NCBI GenBank assembly: GCA_047601745.1
Contig: JASGIS010000001.1
Span: 744,001-808,000 of the forward strand
From: JAKPAM01 sp047601745
GTDB taxonomy: Bacteria; Pseudomonadota; Gammaproteobacteria; Burkholderiales; Burkholderiaceae_E
Length of the DNA stretch: 64,000 nt
Direction: 5' to 3'
Positions 8,573-20,736 of the stretch are shown here, piece by piece. A program made the position numbers and the translations under genes. Position 1 is the stretch's first letter. Every line of letters starts with the position of its first letter. The notes below the pieces were generated by a model. It had not been told where the DNA came from. It saw only the letters and a list, made by a program, of their open reading frames with translations, and made no database searches.

Positions 8573-9471
8573 CCGCCCGCCCCGAATGGACTGCCCGCCC
8601 GGAGCGCGGCAGCGCCTGGCTGCTGCGCCTGATGATCCGGATATCGCAGGCGGCCGGCCGGCCGCTGGCCCGCGTGCTGCTGTGGCCGATCACCGGCTAC
8701 TTCTGGCTGGCCACGCCGCGGGTGCGCGCCGACTCGCGCCGCTACCTGGCGCGCGCGCTCGGCCGCGCGCCGACGACGATCGACGTGCTGCGTCATTACC
8801 ACACGTTCTCGGCGACCGTGCTGGACCGGGTCTATCTGCTCAGCGGCCGGGTCGAGGCCTTCGACGTGCGCGTGCACGGCGAGGCGCAGATCCGCGCGGC
8901 ACTGGCCGACGGCCACGGCGCCTTCCTGGTCGGCGCGCACTTCGGATCGTTCGAGGCGCTGCGCGCGGCGGGTCGACAGCAGGCCGGCATCCGCGTCACG
9001 ATGGCGATGTTCGAGAACAACGCGCGCACGATCGGCCGCTTCCTGCGGCAGATCGATCCGTCGCTGGCGATGGACATCATCGCGCTGGGCAGCCTCGATT
9101 CGATGCTGCACGTGCAGCAGCGGCTCGATCGCGGCGACTGCGTCGGCTTCCTGGCCGACCGCGCGTTCGGCGTCGACACCACGATCGACGTGCCGTTCCT
9201 CGGCGAGCCGGCGCCTTTCCCGACCGGCGCGTTCCGGATGGCGGCGGTCCTGCGGCGGCCGGTGCTGCTGATGGTCGGCGTCTATCGCGGCGGTAACCGC
9301 TACGACCTGCACATCGAGCCGCTGGCCGACTTCAGCCGGATCGAGCGCGGCGCGCGCGGGCAGGCGCAGGAAGCCGCCGTGCGCGCCTATGCCGCCCGCC
9401 TCGAACACTATTGCCATGACGCTCCGTACAACTGGTTCAACTTCTATGACTTCTGGCAGCGGACGCCGTGA
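8569..9471 (+). CDS. LpxL/HtrB-like lysophospholipid acyltransferase
   Basis: A 300-residue protein of the lipid A late acyltransferase family, starting at GTG. The HxxxxE/D catalytic pair is seen in GAHFGSFEALR (His124, Glu129), followed by FLADRAFGVDTTIDVPFLG, which fits the conserved middle block. In aryl polyene-type clusters a homologue attaches the polyene acyl chain to a lipid head group at the inner membrane. An N-terminal hydrophobic helix (about 30-50) should anchor it. The next gene starts inside its last codons. Confidence 0.83.
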   Translation: MTARPEWTARPERGSAWLLRLMIRISQAAGRPLARVLLWPITGYFWLATPRVRADSRRYLARALGRAPTTIDVLRHYHTFSATVLDRVYLLSGRVEAFDVRVHGEAQIRAALADGHGAFLVGAHFGSFEALRAAGRQQAGIRVTMAMFENNARTIGRFLRQIDPSLAMDIIALGSLDSMLHVQQRLDRGDCVGFLADRAFGVDTTIDVPFLGEPAPFPTGAFRMAAVLRRPVLLMVGVYRGGNRYDLHIEPLADFSRIERGARGQAQEAAVRAYAARLEHYCHDAPYNWFNFYDFWQRTP

Positions 9472-10116
9472 CGCCCGGCCGGCGCAGGCCCGGCCGACGC
9501 GGGTCCGGCCGGCGCGGCGCGCGCTGATCGGCGCGATCGGCGCGGCGACCGCGATCGCGCTGGCGACGATCGGCCCGCGGCACGCGTGGGCGCAGCCGGC
9601 GACCGCCGCGGCCGGCGGCTGGGACCTGACGCGCCTGCTCGACGAGATGAGCCGCCGCAAGCGCACGCGCGCGCGCTTCGTCGAGCGGCAGTTCCTCGCG
9701 CTGCTCGACGAACCGGTCGACGCCAGCGGCGAACTGAGCTTCGATGCGCCGGACAAGCTGGTCAAGCGCACGATCTCGCCGCGGCCCGAACTACTGTCGG
9801 TCGACGGCGACCAGGTGCGCGTCGAACGGCCGGGCCTGGCCCGCACGATGTCGCTGCAACAATTGCCCGAGGTCGCGCCGCTGATCGAAAGCCTGCGCGC
9901 GACGCTCAACGGCGACCGCCAGGCGCTCGAGAAGGTCTTCGACGTCGAGCTCGAAGGCCGGCGCGACGCGTGGCGGATGACGCTGCGGCCGCACGCGCGG
10001 GCCGGCGCGTCGCTGCCTCGGCGCATCGTGCTCGGCGGCGCCGGCAACGACGTGCGGCAGGTCGAGATCGAGCAGGCCGACGGCGACCGCTCGGTGATGC
10101 GGATCCTCGACAGCCG

Positions 10117-10120
<4 letters not shown>
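9446..10120 (+). CDS. LolA-like periplasmic lipid carrier
   Basis: A 224-residue protein with an arginine-rich N-terminus, a hydrophobic segment (about 24-42) and an AWAQ cleavage-like site, followed by a LolA-type sequence: RARFVERQFLALLDEPVDASGEL then FDAPDKLVKRTISPRPE. LolA-like members of such clusters are thought to ferry the finished lipid across the periplasm. The ATG lies 26 bases inside the preceding acyltransferase gene. A GTG at the acyltransferase stop is in a different frame and cannot be the start. The stop overlaps the exporter gene ATG. Confidence 0.8.
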
Positions 10121-12686
<2,566 letters not shown>

Positions 12687-12690
<4 letters not shown>

Positions 12691-13811
12691 CCGGGACCGG
12701 CGTCCCGCCGGGCGATCGCTCGCGCCGCGCCGTCCTGGCCGCCGCAGGTGCCGCGGCCGCGTGGTTCGCGCTGCCCAGTCTCGGCGGATGCGCGCCGTTC
12801 CGCAAACGCTCGACGACGATACCGATGCCGACCGTGACCGATCTGTTACCGCTGCCGCCCCGGGGACGCACGCTGGTCGTGCTGATGCCGGGCGCGTACA
12901 GCACGGCCGAGGACTTCGTCACCTACGGCTTCTTCGAGGACGTACGGCGACGCGCGCTGCCGATCGACCTGATCGCCGTCGACGCCCACCGCGGCTACTT
13001 CGACGAGGGCAGCCTGCTCGAGCGCCTGCGCGCCGACGTCGTCCGTCCGGCACGCGAACGCGGCTACGCGCGGATCTGGCTGGTCGGCATCTCGCTCGGC
13101 GGCCTCGGCGCGATGCTGTACGAAACGACGCTGCAGGACGAACGCGATGCACGGCGCGAGGCTGATGCGCGCGCCGATGCACCGGATGCACCCGATACGC
13201 ACGATGCATGGCGCGACCGGATCGACGGCATCGTTGCGATCGCCCCCTACGTCGGCACGCGCCCGGTGCTCGACGAGGTCCGCGACGCCGGCGGACTGGC
13301 ATCCTGGCACCGGCAGGCGACCGACCCGCGCGACTGGGAGCGCCGGCTGCTGTCGTGGCTGCAGCGACGGCAGTACGGGCCGCCGCCCGAACATCCGAAG
13401 GGCCCGAAGCCACCGCAACAATCGCAGCCGCCAGACGAAGCGCGACAGACCTCGTCGAACGCCCGCCACCCGGCGCCGCCCGACGACGTGCCGCTGATCG
13501 TCGCGTGGGGCGCGCAGGATCGCTTCGCCGACGGCATCGCGTTGGTCACCGCCGGGCTGCCGGCCGCTCGGCGCCTGGTGCTGCCGGGCCGGCACGACTG
13601 GCCGGTATGGCGCGCGCTGTGGCAGGCCGTGCTCGACCGGTTCGGCGCGACGATCGACGCGGCGGCGGCGACCGCGGCCCCAGCCATCGCTACCGCCGCA
13701 ACCACGACCACGGCCGTAACCGCGGCCATGACTACAGCCACAGCCACAGCCACAGCCACAGCCGCAGCCGCAACCGCAGCCGCAGCCGCAGCCGCAGCCG
13801 GAGGACGATGA
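12687..13811 (+). CDS. Alpha/beta-hydrolase lipoprotein of the polyene-like cluster
   Basis: A 374-residue alpha/beta-hydrolase. The N-terminus has a twin-arginine-like RSRRAVLAA and a lipobox SLGGC with Cys35, so a lipid-anchored exported protein is likely. The nucleophile motif GISLGG gives Ser136. The Asp in WGAQDRF and the His in GRHDWPVW complete a triad. The middle has Asp/Ala and Pro/Gln-rich insertions, and the last ~50 residues are an Ala-Thr low-complexity tail from ACAGCC/GCAGCC repeats. It could trim or esterify the exported lipid. ATGA overlap with the exporter. A cluster member of unknown precise role. Confidence 0.75.
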
Positions 13812-13815
13812 CCGG

Positions 13816-14778
13816 ATGAACGCCGCCCGTCCCGCCCCTCGCGCCTATCGGCTGCCGCCCTTCGTGCGCGGCTCGATCGGCTGGCACGCGCTGATGGCCG
13901 CCGGCCTCGTCGCCGCGCCCGCGGCCTGGCCCTGGTGGCTGGGCGGCGTCGCCGCCAACCAGATCGCGATCACCGGCGCCGGCCTGTGGCCGCGCAGCGA
14001 CTGGCTCGGACCGAACTGGCGGCGGCTGCCGGCCGATCCGGCGCGCGCGCCGTCGATCGCGCTGACCTTCGACGACGGTCCGGATCCGGCGCTTACCCCT
14101 TATACGCTGGACCGGCTCGACGCCGCCGGCCTGCGCGCGACGTTCTTCTGCATCGGCCGCCGCGTGCGCGAGCATCCGGCACTGGCCCGCGAGATCGTGC
14201 GCCGGGGCCACGCGGTCGAGAACCATTCGGATCATCACCGTCCGAGCTTCGCGACCTCGGGCGTCCGCGGATTCGTGCGCGAGATCGACGCCGCGCAGCA
14301 GACGATCGCCGATGCGTGCGGCCGCGCCCCGCGGTTCTTTCGCGCGCCGGCCGGACTGCGCAACCCGATGCTCGAACCGGCGCTGGCGCGGCTCGGCCTG
14401 CGGCTGGCTGCTTGGACGCGGCGAGGCTTCGACACCCTCGAGCGCGATCCGGCGCGCATCCTGCGCGCGCTGACGCGCGGCCTGGCCGCCGACGACATCC
14501 TGCTGCTGCACGACGGGCACTGCGCGCGCGACGCCGACGGCCGACCGGTGCTGCACGCGGTGCTGCCGGCGCTGCTCGCGCGGATCGGCGACGCGGGCCT
14601 GCACGGCATCCGGCTCGACGAAGCGCTACCCGACGAGCAACGCCCCGAAAATCTGCGACTCGACGACCTGCGCCCCGAAGCCCTGCAACCCGAAGACCGG
14701 CGATCCGACGGCCAGCGATCCGATGACCCGCGCGCCGACGACGCCCCTCCCCCGCCCCACTTACCCCGCGCATCATGA
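13816..14778 (+). CDS. Polysaccharide deacetylase (carbohydrate esterase 4 type)
   Basis: A 320-residue protein with a hydrophobic N-terminal segment (about 24-45) and a NodB-homology domain: TFDDGPDP (catalytic and metal Asp at 86-87), NHSDHH (metal His at 137 and 141) and FRAPAG. The family removes N-acetyl groups from sugar polymers. An N-acetylhexosamine in the cluster product, or peptidoglycan/exopolysaccharide, are possible targets. The C-terminal ~50 residues are imperfect repeats of RPE/LRLDD type. The start follows the previous stop by four bases and its own stop overlaps the next ATG. Not a standard aryl polyene gene. Confidence 0.82.
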   Translation: MNAARPAPRAYRLPPFVRGSIGWHALMAAGLVAAPAAWPWWLGGVAANQIAITGAGLWPRSDWLGPNWRRLPADPARAPSIALTFDDGPDPALTPYTLDRLDAAGLRATFFCIGRRVREHPALAREIVRRGHAVENHSDHHRPSFATSGVRGFVREIDAAQQTIADACGRAPRFFRAPAGLRNPMLEPALARLGLRLAAWTRRGFDTLERDPARILRALTRGLAADDILLLHDGHCARDADGRPVLHAVLPALLARIGDAGLHGIRLDEALPDEQRPENLRLDDLRPEALQPEDRRSDGQRSDDPRADDAPPPPHLPRAS

Positions 14779-15494
14779 GTGACCCGCGTTTCCAGGCCCT
14801 CGTCGACGAGGCCGTCGCCCCTTACCGCGGCGCCGGGCGCTTCGCGCTCGGCTTCGCGCGCGGCAAGCTCGGCGGCGATCCGGCATTCGAATGGATGCTG
14901 CGCCAGGGCCTGCTCAGCGGCCGGCGCCGCGTGCTCGACCTGGGCTGCGGCCAGGGCCTGCTGGCCGCGCTGCTGCTGACCGCCGAGCACTTCGCCGACG
15001 TGCGGCGCTGGCCGGCCGACTGGCCCGCGCCGCCCGAATCGCCGGTCGTGCACGGTATCGAGCTGATGCCGGCCGACGTCGCCCGCGCGAACCAGGCGCT
15101 GGGCCGGCGGGCGCACATCGTCGTCGGCGACATCGTCGACGCGCCGTACTCGCCCAGCGACGCCGTCGTGATCCTGGACGTGCTGCACTACCTCGATGAC
15201 GCGGCGCAGCAGACGGTGCTCGACCGCGTGCGCGACAGCCTGGTCGACGGCGGGCCGGGCGGGCGCCTGCTGCTGCGCGTCGGCGACGCTGCCGGCGGCT
15301 GGCGCTTCCGGGCCAGCCAGTTCGTCGATCACGTGGTCACGACGGTGCGAGGACACCGATTGGGCCGCTTATACTGCCGGACGGTCCCCGAGTGGACGCG
15401 GATGCTGCAACAGCGCGGATTCCGCGTCGAACCCCAGGCCATGAGCACCGGAACCCCATTCGCCAACGTACTGCTGACCGCCGACCTGCCATGA
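14775..15494 (+). CDS. Class I SAM-dependent methyltransferase
   Basis: A 239-residue methyltransferase with the SAM-binding glycine motif VLDLGCGQGLLAALL (about residues 53-67), an acidic end of strand 2 (HGIELMPAD), and the VVILDVLHYLDD motif IV region. The cluster location suggests methylation of a polyene head group or precursor. Its substrate is unknown. It overlaps the deacetylase gene by 4 bp and is followed by 70 bases before the ketosynthase. Confidence 0.8.
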   Translation: MSDPRFQALVDEAVAPYRGAGRFALGFARGKLGGDPAFEWMLRQGLLSGRRRVLDLGCGQGLLAALLLTAEHFADVRRWPADWPAPPESPVVHGIELMPADVARANQALGRRAHIVVGDIVDAPYSPSDAVVILDVLHYLDDAAQQTVLDRVRDSLVDGGPGGRLLLRVGDAAGGWRFRASQFVDHVVTTVRGHRLGRLYCRTVPEWTRMLQQRGFRVEPQAMSTGTPFANVLLTADLP

Positions 15495-15564
15495 CACCCT
15501 GACGCCGCCGCGACCGGCTCCGGCCGCCGCGGCGACGCGCGAGCCCCCGCGGCCGAACGAGACG

Positions 15565-16794
15565 ATGCCCACACCTTATCCGCTGCGCGTGACCGCCTTC
15601 ACCGCCACCAGTTGCCTGGGCCCGGGCAACGCGGCGCAGCTCGCGCGGCTGCGGGCGCAGGCCGGCGGCCTGGCGCCGTGCCGCTTCCTCGACGTGCCGC
15701 TGAAGACCTGGGTCGGCGAGGTGGCGGGCGTCGACGAGATCGCGCTGCCGGCAACGCTGGCCCGCTACGATTGCCGCAACAACCGGCTGGCCGAGTTCGC
15801 GCTGCGCCAGGACGGCTTCGACGACGCGGTGCGCGACGCGATCCGGCGCCACGGCCCGGCGCGCGTGGCCGTCTTCCTGGGCACCAGCACCTCGGGCATG
15901 CTCGAGATGGAACTGGCCTACCGGCGGCGCGACCCGGACTCGGGCGCGCTGCCCGCCGATTTCGACTATGCGGGCTCGCACAACACGTTCTCGTTGTCCG
16001 ACTACGTGCGCCGGCGCTTCGGCATCGACGGCCCGGCGATGGTGATCTCGGCCGCCTGCGCGTCCGGTGCCAAGGCGTTCGCCAGCGCGCGGCGGGCGAT
16101 ACAGGCCGGCCTCGTCGATGCGGCGGTCGTCGGCGGCGTCGATTCGTTGTGCCTGACGACGCTGTACGGCTTCAATTCGCTCGAGCTGCTGTCGCCCGAT
16201 CCGTGCCGTCCTTATGACGCGCGCCGCGACGGCATCTCGATCGCCGAGGCGGCGGCCTTCGCGCTGCTCGAAAGGCCCGACGCCGCCGGCACGGGCGGCG
16301 ACGGCGCCGGCCGGGACGGCGAGGTCCTGCGCCTGGTCGGCACCGGCGAATCGAGCGATGCCCACCACATGTCCAGCCCGCACCCCGAAGGCCTCGGCGC
16401 GCGGCTGGCGATCGAGCGCGCGCTGGCCAGCGCCGGCCTGAGCCCGGCCGACGTCGACTACATCAACCTGCACGGCACGGCCACGCCCAGCAACGACCTG
16501 GCCGAGGACGCGGCCGTCCATGCGGTGTTCGAAGGCCGCGTGCCGGTCAGCTCGACCAAGGCGGCGCACGGGCACGCGCTCGGCGCGGCCGGCGCGCTCG
16601 AAGCCGTCATCGCGCTGCTGTGCCTGCGCGAGGGCCTGATGCCGGCGGGCCTGAACCGCGACGAACCCGATCCGGCGCTGCGCAGCCCGTACCTGACGGC
16701 CAACCGCCCGGCCGCGCTCGACGTGGTGATGAGCAACTCGTTCGGCTTCGGCGGCGTCAACGCGTCGCTGCTCTTCGACCGGATCGCGCCATGA
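15565..16794 (+). CDS. Beta-ketoacyl-ACP synthase (FabF/ApeO-like)
   Basis: A 409-residue condensing enzyme with a full Cys-His-His site: Cys165 in SAACASGAK, His303 in NLHGTATPSND and His337 in HGHALGAAGALE. It would extend the ACP-bound chain with malonyl-ACP. Length and motifs match type II elongating ketosynthases. Its stop overlaps the ATG of a shorter ketosynthase-like protein, so the pair probably forms a heterodimer, as KS-CLF pairs of aryl polyene synthases do. Confidence 0.88.
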   Translation: MPTPYPLRVTAFTATSCLGPGNAAQLARLRAQAGGLAPCRFLDVPLKTWVGEVAGVDEIALPATLARYDCRNNRLAEFALRQDGFDDAVRDAIRRHGPARVAVFLGTSTSGMLEMELAYRRRDPDSGALPADFDYAGSHNTFSLSDYVRRRFGIDGPAMVISAACASGAKAFASARRAIQAGLVDAAVVGGVDSLCLTTLYGFNSLELLSPDPCRPYDARRDGISIAEAAAFALLERPDAAGTGGDGAGRDGEVLRLVGTGESSDAHHMSSPHPEGLGARLAIERALASAGLSPADVDYINLHGTATPSNDLAEDAAVHAVFEGRVPVSSTKAAHGHALGAAGALEAVIALLCLREGLMPAGLNRDEPDPALRSPYLTANRPAALDVVMSNSFGFGGVNASLLFDRIAP

Positions 16795-17636
16795 CCGCCG
16801 CCCTGCGCGTCGCCATCGAATCGATCGGCCTGATCGCCCCCGGCCTGCCGGACTGGACGCAGGCGTCGGCGGTGCTGCGCGGACAGGCGCGCTGGCAGGA
16901 CGCGCCGATCGCGATCCCGCCGCCGCAACGGCTGCCGCCGGCCGAGCGGCGCCGCGTCGGCGTGCCGGTCAAGCTGGCGATGGCCGTCGCCGAACAGGCG
17001 TTCGCCGGTTCGTCCGCGCCGGCCGCCGATACCGCCACGGTGTTCGCGTCGTCGTCGGGCGACGGCGACAACTGCCACCAGTTGTCCGAGGCGCTGACCG
17101 CCGCCGAACCGATCATCTCGCCGACGCGCTTCACCAACTCCGTGCACAACGTGCCGGCCGGCTACTGGAGCATCGCGGTCGGCTGCCGCGCGATGTCGAC
17201 CAGCGTGTGCGCGCACGACGGCAGCTTCTGCGCGGGCCTGCTCGAAGCGGCGACGCTGGCCTGCGTCGACCGGGTGCCGGTCGCGCTGGTCGCGTTCGAG
17301 GTGCCCTATCCCGAACCGATCCGCGCCCGCCGCCCGATCGAGGCGGCCTGCGGCGTCGCGATCGTGCTGTGGCCGGCCGATCTTCCGCACACGCCCCGCA
17401 CCACGCTGGCGACGCTGTCGATCGGCGCGCGGCGAGCGCCCGGCCCCGACGGCGCGCCCGCCGTCGCGCCGACGACGATGACCGACGCCGGGCTCGACGC
17501 GCTGCGCCGGACGACGCCGGCGGCCCGCTCGCTGCCGCTGCTCGAATGGATCGCGCGGGCCGAGCCCGGCGAGCGCGGCCGGCTCGTGCTCGATGCCGGC
17601 CACGGCTTCGGGCTGCCGATCGACGCGGTGCGCTGA
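16791..17636 (+). CDS. Ketosynthase-like chain length factor
   Basis: A 281-residue protein of the N-terminal ketosynthase-like family (beta-ketoacyl synthase, chain-length-factor type). The dimer core is visible at RFTNSVHNVPAGYWSIAVGC and STSVCAHDGSFCAGLLEA, but the C-terminal half holding the two catalytic His of a real ketosynthase is missing. A Cys is present in SVCAHD, yet without the His pair it should not condense. It most likely partners the upstream ketosynthase and sets chain length. It starts within the ketosynthase stop. The next gene begins one base after its stop. Confidence 0.78.
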   Translation: MTAALRVAIESIGLIAPGLPDWTQASAVLRGQARWQDAPIAIPPPQRLPPAERRRVGVPVKLAMAVAEQAFAGSSAPAADTATVFASSSGDGDNCHQLSEALTAAEPIISPTRFTNSVHNVPAGYWSIAVGCRAMSTSVCAHDGSFCAGLLEAATLACVDRVPVALVAFEVPYPEPIRARRPIEAACGVAIVLWPADLPHTPRTTLATLSIGARRAPGPDGAPAVAPTTMTDAGLDALRRTTPAARSLPLLEWIARAEPGERGRLVLDAGHGFGLPIDAVR

Positions 17637-17637
17637 C

Positions 17638-18153
17638 GTGGCGGCGATCCTCGACGCGGCCGGCATCGCGGCGATCCTGCCGCACCGCGGCGCGATGTCG
17701 CTGCTCGACGCCGTCGTCGCCGTCGACGCGACGCGGATCGAATGCCTGAGCGATTCGCACCGGCGCGCGCCGCACCCGATGGCCGACGCCGACGGCCGGC
17801 TCGGCATCGCCTGCGCGATCGAGTACGGCGCGCAGGCGATGGCGCTGCACGCCGCGCTGTCGCTGCGCGCCGCCGCCGACGGCACGCCCCCGGCGCGCCT
17901 GCCGGTCGGCATGCTGGCCGGCGTGCGCGCGCTGCGCTGCGCGGTGCCGCGGCTGGACGACATCGACGCGCCGCTGCGGATCGTCGCGACGCTCGCGTCG
18001 GGCGATGCACGCACCGCGATCTACCAGTTGACGATAGCCGCCGGCGGCCGGACGCTGCTCGACGGCCGCGCCACCGTCGTCATCGATGCCGGACGCGGCG
18101 ACGCCGCGCCCCTTCCCGCCACCCCTTCCGCACCGGACGCGAACGCCCCGTGA
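17638..18153 (+). CDS. Hotdog dehydratase, ApeP/FabZ-like
   Basis: A 171-residue hotdog protein starting at GTG right after the previous stop. ILPHRGAMSLLDAVVAVD (about residues 13-30) is the typical entrance of FabZ/ApeP-like 3-hydroxyacyl-ACP dehydratases, and IACAIEYGAQAMALHAAL is the central helix. It is the second dehydratase of the cluster and may pair with the 98-residue one, as ApeI and ApeP do. The GTG of the ketoreductase overlaps its stop. Confidence 0.78.
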   Translation: MAAILDAAGIAAILPHRGAMSLLDAVVAVDATRIECLSDSHRRAPHPMADADGRLGIACAIEYGAQAMALHAALSLRAAADGTPPARLPVGMLAGVRALRCAVPRLDDIDAPLRIVATLASGDARTAIYQLTIAAGGRTLLDGRATVVIDAGRGDAAPLPATPSAPDANAP

Positions 18154-18887
18154 ACACGCCCCCCACCGCACGACGCGCGCTGGTCACCGGCGCCAGCGGC
18201 GCGATCGGCGCCGCCATCGCCCGCCGACTGGCCCGCGAGGGCCATCATGTGATCGCGCACGCGAACCGCCAGCTCGCGCCGGCGCAGGCACTGGTCGACC
18301 AGATCGTCGCCGACGGCGGCAGCGCGCAGGCGGTCGCGTTCGACGTCACCGACGCGACCGGCTGCGGCCAGGCGCTGTCGGCGCTGCTGGCCGACGGCCC
18401 GATCCAGATCCTCGTCAACAACGCCGGCATCCACGACGACGCGGTCATGCCCGGCATGCGCCGCGAGCAGTGGCTGCGCGTCATCGACGTGTCGCTGAAC
18501 GGCTTCTTCCACGTCACGCAGCCGTTGCTGATGCCGATGCTGCGCACGCGCTGGGGACGGATCATCAGCCTGTCGTCGGTGGCCGGCGTGATGGGCAACC
18601 GCGGCCAGGCCAATTACGCGGCGGCCAAGGCGGGCCTGCACGGCGCGTCCAAATCGCTGTCGCTGGAGGTCGCCTCGCGCGGCGTGACCGTCAACGTGGT
18701 CGCGCCCGGCATCATCGAATCGCCGATGAGCGCGCACGCGTTCTCCGACGATGCGGTCCGGACGATGGTGCCGATGCGCCGCGCCGGCCAGCCCGAGGAA
18801 GTCGCCGCGCTGGCGGCCTTCCTGGCCTCGCCCGAAGCCGGCTACATCACCGGCCAGGTCATCTCGATCAACGGCGGCATGGCATGA
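18150..18887 (+). CDS. 3-oxoacyl-ACP reductase, FabG/ApeQ-like
   Basis: A 245-residue SDR with all classical motifs: TGASGAIG for the NADPH loop, NNAG, Ser in SLSSVAG, YAAAK catalytic Tyr/Lys, and the C-terminal VISINGGMA. It would reduce the beta-keto group on the ACP after each condensation. The GTG start overlaps the dehydratase stop by 4 bp. This completes a KS-CLF-DH-KR set in immediate sequence. Confidence 0.88.
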   Translation: MNTPPTARRALVTGASGAIGAAIARRLAREGHHVIAHANRQLAPAQALVDQIVADGGSAQAVAFDVTDATGCGQALSALLADGPIQILVNNAGIHDDAVMPGMRREQWLRVIDVSLNGFFHVTQPLLMPMLRTRWGRIISLSSVAGVMGNRGQANYAAAKAGLHGASKSLSLEVASRGVTVNVVAPGIIESPMSAHAFSDDAVRTMVPMRRAGQPEEVAALAAFLASPEAGYITGQVISINGGMA

Positions 18888-18918
18888 CCCGCACGCGCGC
18901 CGCCTCCAGGAGACACCG

Positions 18919-19740
18919 ATGAGTGCCGACCCTCCGGCCGATCCCGGCCCGGCGCCGATCGCCGCCGCCTCGCTGGCGGCACCTGCCGGCGCGGCCGGCG
19001 CGGCCGACGACGTGCCGCCGCATCCGGTCCTGAGCGACTACTACGGCGGGGCCGCCGATCGGCGCGATTTCGTCGGCACGATCTTCGACGAGACCTCGCC
19101 CGACTACGATCGCGTCGAGCGCTTCTTCGGGCTGGGCACCGGCTCGTGGTACCGGCGCCAGGCGCTCAAGCGCGCGGGGCTGGTCCGCGGCATGCGCGTG
19201 ATCGACGTCGGCTGTGGCACCGGCCTGGTCACGCGCGAGGCGGTGGCGCTGGCCGGCGATCCGGCGCGGGTGATCGGCGTCGATCCGAGCAGCGGCATGC
19301 GCGGACAAGCGAAACTGCCGACCGGCGTGCGCCTGATCGAAGGCAGCGGCGAGGCGATACCGCTGCCGGATGCCAGCGGCGACTTCCTGAGCATGGGCTT
19401 CGCGCTGCGCCACCTGTCGTCGCTGTCGCGCGCGTTCGCCGAGTTCCACCGCGTGCTCGCCCCGGGCGGCCGCGTCTGCGTGCTCGAGCTGACCCGGCCG
19501 CGCGGCGCGCTGGCCACCCGGCTGCTGCGCGGCTACATGCGCGACGTCGTGCCGACGGTGGCCGGCTGGTTCTCGCGCAGCCGGCGTACCGACGAGGTCT
19601 GGCGCTACTACTGGGACACGATCGAAGCCTGCGTCGATCCCGAGACCGTGATGCGCGCGCTGCGCGAAGCCGGCTTCGCCGACGTGCGCCGCCATGTCGA
19701 GATCGGCATCTTCTCCGAATACACGGCGACCCGTACCTAG
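18919..19740 (+). CDS. UbiE-like SAM-dependent methyltransferase
   Basis: A 273-residue methyltransferase. After a Pro/Ala-rich leader of about 35 residues, the core holds VIDVGCGTGLVTREA for SAM binding, and DFLSMGFALRHLSS, VLELTRPRG and YYWDTIEAC follow the UbiE/COQ5 order. Enzymes of this branch methylate quinone or aromatic rings, so methylation of an aryl head group is an option. The start follows a good AGGAG site, 31 bases after the ketoreductase. Confidence 0.8.
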   Translation: MSADPPADPGPAPIAAASLAAPAGAAGAADDVPPHPVLSDYYGGAADRRDFVGTIFDETSPDYDRVERFFGLGTGSWYRRQALKRAGLVRGMRVIDVGCGTGLVTREAVALAGDPARVIGVDPSSGMRGQAKLPTGVRLIEGSGEAIPLPDASGDFLSMGFALRHLSSLSRAFAEFHRVLAPGGRVCVLELTRPRGALATRLLRGYMRDVVPTVAGWFSRSRRTDEVWRYYWDTIEACVDPETVMRALREAGFADVRRHVEIGIFSEYTATRT

Positions 19741-19869
19741 GAGCGCGGGCGCCCCCTCCTCTTTCTGCCGCCCGCCGCGCTCCCGGTGTCGGTTGGTGTA
19801 CCTTTCCTCCCCTGCGGCCGCGCGAGGCGGCCGCGGCCTCCCTACCTCGAACACTGGAGATCCTCTGCA

Positions 19870-20685
19870 ATGACGTTCAACAACAAGGTCGCAATCGTCA
19901 CCGGAGCCGCCAGCGGCATCGGCCGCGCAGTCGCTCAGGCCATGGCCCAACGCGGCGTGCGGGCAGTGGGACTGGTCGACATGAACGAATCGATCAACGA
20001 GATCGCGACCGAGCTGAACCAGGCCGCCGGCCGCGACTTCGCCGTGCCGTTCTGCGGCGACTCCACCGACGAGGCCTTCCGCGCCTCGGTCTTCGAACGC
20101 CTTTCGGCCGAGCATGGTCCGGTCTCGCTGTGCGTGCCGGCGGCCGGCATCACGCGCGATGACCTCGCCGTGCGCGTCGACAAGAACACGGGAAAGGCGC
20201 GCATCTATCCGATCGAGCAGTTCAGGCTCGTCGTCGAGGTCAACCTGATCGCGCCGGTCTACTGGGCGCTCGAAATGATCGCCCGCATCGCCGAGCATCG
20301 CGCCGCGGCGGGGCTCAAGCGCTGGTCTCCCGACGAAGGCATCCAGGGTTCGGTGGTCTTCATCGGCTCGATCTCGTCACAGGGCAACCGCGGCCAGGTC
20401 TCGTACGCGAGCACGAAGGCCGGCCTCGAGGGCGCGGCGGCGACGATCATGAAGGAAGCGATGTTCCACGGGGTTCGCTGCAGCGTCATCCACCCCGGCT
20501 TCACCGACACGCCGATGGTGCGCTCGATGGGCGGCGACTACCTGGCCAAGAACATCCTGCCGTACACGCAGCTCGGTCGCCTGATCCAGCCTGCCGAGAT
20601 CGCCGACGCGATCTGCTTCATGCTCACCAATGCCGCCGTCAGCGGCGAACTGTGGGTCGACGCCGGCTGGCACGCGCCGGCCTGA
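19870..20685 (+). CDS. SDR-family oxidoreductase
   Basis: A 271-residue SDR with the complete set of motifs: TGAASGIG, Ser in GSISSQG, YASTK catalytic pair, and the closing SGELWVDAGWHAP. An insertion of about 20 residues (HRAAAGLKRWSPDEG) lies before the active-site strand. It is the last + strand gene of the cluster, 129 bases after the methyltransferase, with its own Shine-Dalgarno (GGAGATCC), so it may be separately expressed. Substrate is unknown. An extra ketoreductase role is possible. Confidence 0.82.
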   Translation: MTFNNKVAIVTGAASGIGRAVAQAMAQRGVRAVGLVDMNESINEIATELNQAAGRDFAVPFCGDSTDEAFRASVFERLSAEHGPVSLCVPAAGITRDDLAVRVDKNTGKARIYPIEQFRLVVEVNLIAPVYWALEMIARIAEHRAAAGLKRWSPDEGIQGSVVFIGSISSQGNRGQVSYASTKAGLEGAAATIMKEAMFHGVRCSVIHPGFTDTPMVRSMGGDYLAKNILPYTQLGRLIQPAEIADAICFMLTNAAVSGELWVDAGWHAPA

Positions 20686-20700
20686 GCCCGTCGGTCGCGG

Positions 20701-20725
20701 GGCCGGCGTCGCGCGGATGCCGGCC
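20701..20725. terminator. Hairpin between the converging arms of the cluster
   Basis: GGCCGGC and GCCGGCC pair perfectly across an 11-base loop in the 51-bp gap where the + strand and - strand blocks meet. No T-tract is present. A bidirectional terminator is inferred from position. Confidence 0.4.
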
Positions 20726-20736
20726 TCGGCCCGGAG

